From Desulfomonile tiedjei (GTDB taxonomy: Bacteria; Desulfobacterota; Desulfomonilia; Desulfomonilales; Desulfomonilaceae): 10,567 bases of DNA. Under the pieces are notes generated by a model, which saw nothing but the letters and a program-made list of their open reading frames with translations, did not search any database and was not told the DNA's origin. The DNA is taken from contig DYRE01000050.1 of NCBI GenBank assembly GCA_020718965.1, positions 1 through 10,567 on the forward strand, written 5' to 3'. Shown here in pieces: positions 1-6,600 of this stretch; position 1 is the first letter of the stretch; the number at the start of each line of letters is the position of its first letter. The position numbers and the translations under genes are program-made.

Positions 1-522
1 ATCCTTTGTAAGGGCGTCAATGTTTTGGCCCTCCGTGAGCCGCCAATTGGTGATGTGATAGGGAATCCGATTATCTTGGAGTGTGTCGGCAAGGTTTTTC
101 ACAGGACTTAAACCGCCAGGAACAAAGATGTCGGTCTTTTCGATGTAATCGAATAAATGAATCCTTGAGAAGGGCATAGCATACATCTCAAAATAACCTG
201 AAAATCCGTAGTACCTGGCAACTAACTTGGAGAGTATGTGCCTTACCCTCCATCGATCAGCTATTGAGGAAGGCAGCATCCCAAGCCCAAGGTATTTCAT
301 CATCTTGAATGGGGATTTTTCTGGAGCGTAATAGTAGAAACTAAGATGTTTGTGAACCGTAGGTTTTTCCCCGGTCAGAATAGTGGGAATCGCAGTGGAA
401 GAATATCCGAACTGCATCCCTACCCTGTATCTGTGGGGAAGAAGATCCTTGAGAAAGCTTCTGTCCTTGATAATTTCCCATCCCATGGCGTCGATAAACA
501 TGAATATCGCAATTTTTTTCAC
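1..522 (-). CDS. Alkaline phosphatase superfamily (phosphodiesterase/sulfatase-like) protein, C-terminus cut by window edge
   Basis: This gene starts with GTG at 522-520 and stays open to the left edge, giving 174 codons. The start is supported by a purine-rich GAGGTGG about 4 bases upstream and by a clean beginning, MKKIAIFMFIDAMGW. Residues 4-11 form the hydrophobic first beta-strand ending in Asp11, the position of the first metal ligand in the alkaline phosphatase superfamily. The segment around residues 38-51 (FGYSSTAIPTILTG) matches the nucleophile loop, with Ser41, Ser42 or Thr43 as the possible nucleophile. The remaining metal ligands would lie beyond the edge. No signal peptide or clear membrane segment is visible, so the product is probably cytoplasmic. 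Family members hydrolyse phosphate or sulfate mono- or diesters; the substrate cannot be told here. It lies 135 bp downstream of the outer membrane factor gene on the same strand, so the two may be co-transcribed. The superfamily call is fairly sure, the specific activity unknown. Confidence 0.8.
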   Translation of the reverse strand, partial: MKKIAIFMFIDAMGWEIIKDRSFLKDLLPHRYRVGMQFGYSSTAIPTILTGEKPTVHKHLSFYYYAPEKSPFKMMKYLGLGMLPSSIADRWRVRHILSKLVARYYGFSGYFEMYAMPFSRIHLFDYIEKTDIFVPGGLSPVKNLADTLQDNRIPYHITNWRLTEGQNIDALTKD

Positions 523-526
523 GACC

Positions 527-533
527 CACCTCG
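527..533 (-). promoter_or_regulatory. Ribosome binding site for the GTG-started phosphatase-like gene
   Basis: On the minus strand GAGGTGG lies about 4 bases before the GTG at 522-520. It favours that GTG over an in-frame TTG at 570-568, which has no comparable site and would add residues that do not look like the family's N-terminus. Confidence 0.55.
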
Positions 534-657
534 ATTCATTAGTCGTTTCCGCATAACCTGAAATCCCAACTGCATGAAAAATGATCGGTGTAGTTTACCA
601 CTTTCCCAGAAAATTCGCTCTTTTCTTGTCGATTACCCTGACACTGAATTCCTGTTT

Positions 658-2304
658 TTACTTCCCCACAGGGAGATAGCCGATTCCTCGACGCGCTAGC
701 AATGAACCTTCAGCTACGTAGAACTGAGTTAGTCCCTTCAAATACTCGATACGCGCCTGTAGAGAGGATATCTGGGTGGAAACGATGTCTCTCTGGGCCT
801 GCGCCACCTGGAAGGCGCCTGCAATTCCAAGCCGGTATTTCTCGGTTTGAGCCTCCACCTTCTCCAGTTGAAACTTCATGGAGCGAGAGGCCGCCGCCAT
901 CTGATCCTTAGCCCTGTGAACCTCTACATACGCCAGAAGCACATCCTGCTGGGCAAGCTGTAACAGGTTGTCCAGCGCCTCGCGTTGTTGGGCCAATTGT
1001 ATCACAGATTTTGTGTGATCAGCCTTGGCCCTGCGATTGAATACCGGAAGCTCAAGCTTAAGACGCCCGAGAACGTCTGCTCCTCCGTATCCGTTCGAGT
1101 AATCAAGCACAGACCCGGCAAAGGTCTGCGAATATCCCGTTCGACCAAGCATTATAAAAAGATCCAGTTTGGGGAGTAGGCCATTCCTGGTCTTGACGAT
1201 TTCAAGCTGTCCTTTTTGCTCTTCGAGTCTGGCCTGATTGATATCCGGCCTGTAACTCATGGCAACCTTTACATGCTCCTGGAGGTCTTCCACCGAGTCT
1301 TCCGGAATCCTGGGCTTAGTCAACAACCGTAATTGCCGGTTCCACAAATCAAAACTGGGCGGACTCATAAGTTTGAGTAGAGTAATTCGCGTCTTTTCCT
1401 GTGAGCTTTTGGCGTCTATCAGCGACTGTTCCTGAGTTGCGGCCTCCGCCTGCAAGAAAAAGATTTCACTCTCCGCCTTCTGTCCCAGAGCTATTCTTTC
1501 CCTTGTCTCTTTGACCATTTGTTTGGCTAGCCGGGTGGCTTTACCGTAAATGTGGACTTTCCCCAGAGCCAGAAAATAATCCCAGTAGGCTTTTTCAATT
1601 TCCGCCGTAAGTGTCTGCGCTAATCCCATCACCTCATATTGCGAGATTCCAGTATCCAGACGAGCCTTTCTCAAGCCGGCGAGATTCACACCCAAACCGC
1701 CACCACGTAACAAAGCCTGAGTTATATTCAGTTTGCTATAAGTACTCCAGTCACTCTTCGTTTGGTCTTTAGTACTATCGGTGGCGCTTGATCCCGCCGT
1801 CACAGGAAAGTTGGGGTTCCATTCCGTCCCTATCTCAAAATCGACGGTGGTCCCGGTCGGGAGAAACTGTAAGACCCCACCTGAACTCTTGAACTCTTTT
1901 GTGTCCGTATAATAGTCCGACCTTTCCCTCGACTTTTCCAAAGTTGATCTGACCACAGGATCAAAAAGCGATCTCTCAACCTGTTCCCCAGTACTGGTGA
2001 TTGGAGGTTTCAGCCTTTGAACCTGGAATGTTTTGTTGTTTGACAATCCAACCAGGACCGCCTGTGTCAGTGTAACTTCTATGAGGCTGCCTGGCGGGGC
2101 GTTGGCAAGTGATATATCGCTGTTTGGAGCGCCACCGGAGGGATTAGGTTCATTGGCACCCATCTGCTGAACGGCAGCCGGTTTAGCGGGAAAAGCGTAG
2201 TCCAGCAAAGGCCTCCACAAAGTTGTCTTGCAGGAAGAAAGAACGGCAGGGATCACAAGAATGAGCCCAAAAGCCGCGAGGCGTTTTATTATGCCCAAGC
2301 CCAA
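658..2304 (-). CDS. TolC-family outer membrane factor lipoprotein
   Basis: This encodes an outer membrane channel of the TolC/OEP family, which normally docks with an inner-membrane pump and a periplasmic adaptor to export small molecules or proteins. I place the start at the TTG at 2304-2302 (548 residues) because GGAG stands 6 bases upstream. A TTG at 2340 is also in frame but lacks a ribosome binding site. With this start, Lys8-Arg9 precede a hydrophobic stretch ending in a lipobox LSSC, so Cys25 is probably lipidated. A Pro/Gly/Ala-rich linker follows to about residue 70. Two OEP repeats then cover about 75-311 and 336-528, with long helical stretches. The loop ITQALLRGGGL at 194-204 and the final YRLGIAGAFQVAQAQRD region are typical of the family. 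Its length is somewhat above the common range because of the N-terminal extension. No pump or adaptor gene is in the window, so the substrate is unknown. Confidence 0.9.
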   Translation of the reverse strand: MGLGIIKRLAAFGLILVIPAVLSSCKTTLWRPLLDYAFPAKPAAVQQMGANEPNPSGGAPNSDISLANAPPGSLIEVTLTQAVLVGLSNNKTFQVQRLKPPITSTGEQVERSLFDPVVRSTLEKSRERSDYYTDTKEFKSSGGVLQFLPTGTTVDFEIGTEWNPNFPVTAGSSATDSTKDQTKSDWSTYSKLNITQALLRGGGLGVNLAGLRKARLDTGISQYEVMGLAQTLTAEIEKAYWDYFLALGKVHIYGKATRLAKQMVKETRERIALGQKAESEIFFLQAEAATQEQSLIDAKSSQEKTRITLLKLMSPPSFDLWNRQLRLLTKPRIPEDSVEDLQEHVKVAMSYRPDINQARLEEQKGQLEIVKTRNGLLPKLDLFIMLGRTGYSQTFAGSVLDYSNGYGGADVLGRLKLELPVFNRRAKADHTKSVIQLAQQREALDNLLQLAQQDVLLAYVEVHRAKDQMAAASRSMKFQLEKVEAQTEKYRLGIAGAFQVAQAQRDIVSTQISSLQARIEYLKGLTQFYVAEGSLLARRGIGYLPVGK

Positions 2305-2310
2305 TATTTT

Positions 2311-2314
2311 CTCC
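2311..2314 (-). promoter_or_regulatory. Ribosome binding site selecting a TTG start for the outer membrane factor
   Basis: Minus-strand GGAG sits 6 bases before TTG (2304-2302). No ATG occurs in this frame before residue 60 of the longest reading, and the lipoprotein signal lies ahead of it, so a non-ATG start is required. This one has the best spacing. Confidence 0.5.
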
Positions 2315-2531
2315 GCAAACCAACCCACAGCTAAAACCAATTGGTAAAAGCAGGATCCGGTATATTATTCAGACTATTACCCGGTTAACGCCATCACACT
2401 TCTTAACAAGCTAGTTACAGATAATTGCCTAACCTTTCTGAACACATAAGCTATAGAAACATCTTCCTTAATGATATAAAAGAGTCATTCAACAAAATTG
2501 TTTTAATATAAATAGTTGTATTCACAAACCG

Positions 2532-2549
2532 TTACCTCACTAGAGGTAA
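2532..2549. repeat. Perfect 7-bp inverted repeat with 4-base loop
   Basis: TTACCTC at 2532-2538 and GAGGTAA at 2543-2549 are exact reverse complements around ACTA. AAAC (2526-2529) and GTTT (2552-2555) extend the symmetry outside two mismatched pairs. No T-run follows on either strand, so it resembles an operator more than an intrinsic terminator. It lies about 230 bp upstream of the outer membrane factor start. Confidence 0.5.
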
Positions 2550-2782
2550 TAGTTTCATAAACACAATAACTTTTAATCACATAGATATAGTTTAATTACT
2601 ATTATAGGTTATTTATTCATCGGAGGTCAAGTTGTTTGTCGTGTTAACGTTTGGGCGTAACGTTGAAGCTAGGGCAATATTTCTATCGTAATCAGGAGAG
2701 CAAAATAAACCCTAGACTGAACTAAGGAACATATCACTTAGAATTCAAAGGATTTCAGGACTGAGCGACAATTCTTGGATAC

Positions 2783-3547
2783 CTATTTGGAGGGCCAATC
2801 AAAGATGCGAGTAGCTGATGGAGGGAGAGATGTCACAAGACAAGCCTTATAAAACGCTCTAAAAGTTATGTCGGAGAAAAACCACTGATTTCCGTCCATT
2901 TCCATGGTGGCGTTCTTCAGTGGAGGTTCTTCGGCGCAATAGCCAGAAGTATTGAGTGGAACTTCGAAACTGTCGAGAGGTAACGACAAGCCTCTACCAA
3001 TGGCTTTGAGAAAAGCCTCTTTTCTTACCCACATCTCAAAAAATAGCTCCTGAAGCCTATCGGGATCAACTTCACGAAGGACTTCCGACTCTTTGGGAGT
3101 AAAGAACCTCGTAGCGATTTTCATGACCGGGTAATTTTTATCGACGTATTCAAGATCTACCCCCACACTTAAATATTTCCCAAAAGCCAGGATCATCCCG
3201 TCCCTGGAATGCGCCACGCTAAATTCAAAATTGTCAATTCCCATGTCCTGAGAAAGTCTGGGTTTGCCCCAGGCTGAATGACAAAATTCTACCCTGTCGG
3301 CTCTAATTCCTGTATAGTTCTCGATAAGGGTCCGCAGTAATCCCTTGCTTAGTATGAACACGGATCTGTTTTCGGGTAATTTAAGCCTTTGCGCCCATAC
3401 CACTTCTTCATCGGAAATGACGGATTCCAAATGGTTTACGTATCGTCCAAGTTGTGGAAAAAAGATTCGCCAGACGTGTACAACTAAGTCCTCCAAGAGG
3501 AAATCTGGACAACCCATGTCTATAAAATATCTGGATAAATTTTCCAT
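2783..3547 (-). CDS. Sfp-type 4'-phosphopantetheinyl transferase
   Basis: The enzyme transfers the phosphopantetheine arm of coenzyme A to the conserved Ser of carrier-protein domains, turning apo-NRPS into the active holo form in the cytoplasm. The 254-residue length fits the Sfp/HetI type. Visible motifs are WGKPRL at 93-98, the FEFSVAHS strand at 107-114 with His113, and GVDLEYV at 129-135 with metal ligands Asp131 and Glu133. WVRKEAFLKAIGRGL at 173-187 holds the third acid, Glu177. The ATG at 3547 has only a weak AGGA about 10 bases upstream. Met12 is an alternative start, and the family-like sequence begins around residue 21 (LVVHVWRI), so the first 10-20 residues are an extension or a misplaced start. 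It is divergent from the NRPS gene across 64 bp, so the obvious partners are Ser568 and Ser1655 of that protein. Whether it also serves the fatty-acid carrier cannot be seen. Confidence 0.95.
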   Translation of the reverse strand: MENLSRYFIDMGCPDFLLEDLVVHVWRIFFPQLGRYVNHLESVISDEEVVWAQRLKLPENRSVFILSKGLLRTLIENYTGIRADRVEFCHSAWGKPRLSQDMGIDNFEFSVAHSRDGMILAFGKYLSVGVDLEYVDKNYPVMKIATRFFTPKESEVLREVDPDRLQELFFEMWVRKEAFLKAIGRGLSLPLDSFEVPLNTSGYCAEEPPLKNATMEMDGNQWFFSDITFRAFYKACLVTSLPPSATRIFDWPSK

Positions 3548-3562
3548 TTGAGAGTCATCCTT

Positions 3563-3576
3563 ACATTTTGAAATGT
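3563..3576. promoter_or_regulatory. 14-bp palindrome in the divergent promoter region, candidate operator
   Basis: ACATTT, TG, AAATGT is a perfect 6-bp inverted repeat around a 2-base centre. It lies in the 64-bp gap between the start codons of the phosphopantetheinyl transferase (minus) and the NRPS (plus), 35 bp before the NRPS ATG. That position would let one regulator control both genes. No regulator gene is present in the window and no convincing -35/-10 pair could be placed on either strand, so the operator role is inference. Confidence 0.4.
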
Positions 3577-3611
3577 GTTATGCCAGGAAAAATTGGTAGT
3601 CGGGGAAACCA

Positions 3612-6600
3612 ATGAACAAAATCCTTAATCATGCCATTTGGGGGCCAGCGGTAAAGTCCGGAGCATCGATCTTCATCCATGATCGAATTGCGGAACAAAT
3701 TAGAAAGCATCCGGAAGCCATAGCATTTGTGAGTGATAATGAAAAGTTCACCTATGAAGAACTTGACGCAAGATCAACAAACATCTCCAGCCTTATCAAA
3801 GAATCCATAGTCGAGCAAAACTCATTCATCGGGGTCTCGATGAATCGTTCCTCGAGAGTGATTGAGACCCTTCTGGGAATTTTAAAGGCAGGATGCGCCT
3901 ATTTGCCGCTCGATCCAGCCTATCCAAAAGAGCGACTCATGGATGTCCTCGACGATACCCGCGCCCCGGTGGTCTGCGTAGATTCAAACTTTGCAAGCCT
4001 GTATACTTCCTCGCCAGCCAAAGTAATCTGTCTCGACAACGAAAAGCCGACGGCCAGCATTCTGCGGCCAGATTCAGAGGCGCTCGCCAAAAATCCCATC
4101 GCCTACGTTATTTACACCTCAGGTTCCACGGGCAAACCCAAGGGGGTGTGCTGCCTTCACGAGGGGGTGACAAACCTTCTGTCAGATTTTCAGAATCGTC
4201 AACCTCTTGGCCCAGGAGACATCTGTAGTTGGTGGACCAGTCTTAATTTCGATGTATCCGTTTACGAGATATTTGCGCCTCTTGTTGATGGCGCATCCGT
4301 CATTGTCGTCCCGGATTCAGTCAGATCATCCGGCCCGGACCTTATGGACTGGCTATACGAAAAAGGGGTAACAAGCGCCTACATCCCTCCCTTCATGGTC
4401 GCCGACCTGCAGCAATGGGTTCGAAAGAATCCCGGCAAGAGTAGACTGAGAAGGCTTCTAGTTGGAGTGGAACCCATCCCCGAGAAAACATTGCTGTCAA
4501 TCCATGATATGGTTCCGGGACTTCTGATAATCAATGGATACGGCCCTACCGAAACAACAATATGCGCAACGTTGTACTCAATAAGCCCGGACAACATCAT
4601 CCACGATAACACCCCCATAGGACGACCCGTCCAGAATACTTACGTGAGGGTCCTGGATGAAAATGGACACGAGGTCGAGGCAGGGATTCCAGGTGAATTA
4701 TTCATAGGCGGCAAAGGACTGGCCGCCGGATATTTGAACCGACCGGAACTTACTGCGGAACGTTTCATAAAAGACCCCTTTTGCGAGGAACCGGATGCCC
4801 GAATGTATAAGACTGGCGACAACGTTATGATTCTTGATGATGGCAATCTGGAATTCCTTGGTCGAATGGATGAACAGGTAAAGTTGAGAGGATTCAGGAT
4901 AGAGTTGGGTGAAATAGAGACTCAACTCAGAAAAGTCAGTGGTGTTAGGGAAGCCTCGGTCATTTTGAGGGAGGATGGATCCGGAAACAGCAATCTTGTA
5001 GCATATCTGGTTGCTTATGATGGACATTCCCTGTCACTGGATTTTATAATGAGTCATCTCAAAAAATACCTGCCTGATTACATGATTCCCTCAGCCTTTG
5101 TAAGGCTTGATCGAGTCCCTTACACGCCCAACGGTAAAACGGATAGAAAAGCCCTCCCGAAACCAGGCCCCGAAAACCTGATTCGTGAGGAACAATCTGG
5201 ATTTCTGGGTCCGCTCACCCCTATTGAATCGAAATTGACCGATTTTTTCCAGGATGTTCTAAAAATCGATTCAGTGGGCGTGCGAGACAACTTTTTTACA
5301 CTTGGCGGCCATTCTCTGTTGGCCGTACAGCTAGTGTCAAGGATCAGGGACGCTTATAGCGTGGACATTGCCTTGGCGGATGTCTTTCAGGCTCCTACGG
5401 TAGAGGACTTGGCTAAACTGGTTCAAAACGCGGCCCCTGAAAAGTCGCTTTCCCAGGTCGGCGGTGTATCGAGTGGATTGAACGCTGAAGAAAATGATCT
5501 CTCATTTTCCCAGATGAGGGTTTGGTATTTGGACCAACTGGAACCAGGAACTCCAGCCTATAACATCTGCCTTGCGTACGAGCTTATGGGCCCATTGGAC
5601 GTTTCTTCTCTGGGGAAAAGTCTGGACGAAATAGTCATGCGTCATCAAAGTTTGAGGACCATTTTTGAAAAGCGTGGACCAGAACCAACGCAAGTGATTT
5701 CGGAGCAGAAATCATTTTCTCTTCGATTTGAAGACCTCGCTCATATTCCCAGGTCAGGAAGAGAAACTGAGGCCAAGATGCTCTATCTTCAGGAATCTCA
5801 AAGAGGATTTGATCTAACCAAAGGTCCTCTTTTTAGATGCCTCCTTCTTAGAATTGACACTGAACATCATGTAATCCTGTTCACCATGAGCCATATCATT
5901 TCTGATGGCTGGTCCGTGGGTATTATTGTCCGGGAATTGATGTCGCTTTATTCCGGTTTTGTTTCTGGGAAGCCGCTATTACTTAAGCCCCTGACTATTG
6001 AGTATACGGACTATGTAAAATCTCAGAGAGAGTGGATGCTCAGTGACGCCATAAAATGTCAACTGAATTACTGGGAACAACGTTTTCTGACCATACCCGA
6101 ACCGCTTAATCTTCCTACCGACAAGCCACGGCCCCCAATCCAGAGTTATAGGGGATCTTGTCAATCCCTGATACTCGAGGAACAACTGTGCAACGGCATA
6201 AGGACATTGGCGGCGCAGCACGGAGCTACACTGTTTATGGTTTTGCTAGCCGGATTCAAAGCGCTCCTTTACCGGTATACCCAGCAAGGTGATATTTGTG
6301 TGGGAACGTTTGTCGCCAATCGAAGCAGAAAGGAACTAGAAGGTATTGTAGGTTTTTTCATAAACAGTGTGGCGATAAGAACTCATATTGATGAAAAAAC
6401 AAGCTTCGAGACCCTGTTGCGAAAAGTTCGTGAAAATACGTTAGGGGCGTACACTAATCAGGATGTTCCTTTTGAAAAGGTCTTGGAAGTCTTGAACCCG
6501 GAACGAAGCCTTGCGCGAACTCCTCTTTTCCAGGTCATGATGGTTCTTCAGAACATGCCTCTGCCCCCTTTGGATCTACCTGGAATAGATTGCCGACCTA

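Larger units (their letters stand above)
2305..2782. other. AT-rich intergenic spacer between the phosphopantetheinyl transferase and outer membrane factor genes
   Basis: Both flanking genes are on the minus strand, so this 478-bp stretch should hold the end of the transferase transcript and the promoter of the outer membrane factor. It is visibly richer in A and T than the neighbouring genes, most strongly at about 2450-2620. I see no convincing gene. The weak minus-strand promoter candidate is TTAACC with TAATAT 15 bases later, around 2360-2387, which is shorter than ideal spacing. There is a perfect inverted repeat at 2532-2549, listed separately, and a shorter ATAGT/ACTAT pair at 2587-2602. 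TAACGTT occurs twice, at 2645-2651 and 2658-2664. No stem followed by a T-run, as in an intrinsic terminator, was found on the minus strand. Confidence 0.6.

Noticed and set aside
341..529. A 62-residue minus-strand reading frame at the left end
   Set aside because: It overlaps the phosphatase-like gene in another frame. The overlapping frame has a ribosome binding site, a recognisable superfamily start and stays open to the edge; this one has no recognisable features.
523..657. Possible terminator or promoter in the 135-bp gap between the outer membrane factor and phosphatase-like genes
   Set aside because: No stem with a T-run was found on the minus strand, and the best -10 like element (TAAACT) lacks a -35 partner at usual spacing.
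2622..2691. GGAGGT followed by TTG and a 19-codon frame on the plus strand, a possible leader peptide
   Set aside because: The ribosome-binding sequence is strong, but the next genes are on the minus strand, so there is nothing for a leader to control, and the peptide has no repeated codons of the kind used in attenuation.
3584..3599. Possible sigma-54 promoter (TGGCAT on the minus strand) ahead of the transferase gene
   Set aside because: The matching GC element at the required spacing reads ATTTC, lacking the invariant GC, so the site does not fit.
4379..5027. Several 60-110 residue minus-strand frames inside the NRPS gene
   Set aside because: They lie antisense to conserved adenylation motifs, have no ribosome binding sites and show no protein-like features; they are shadows of the NRPS frame.
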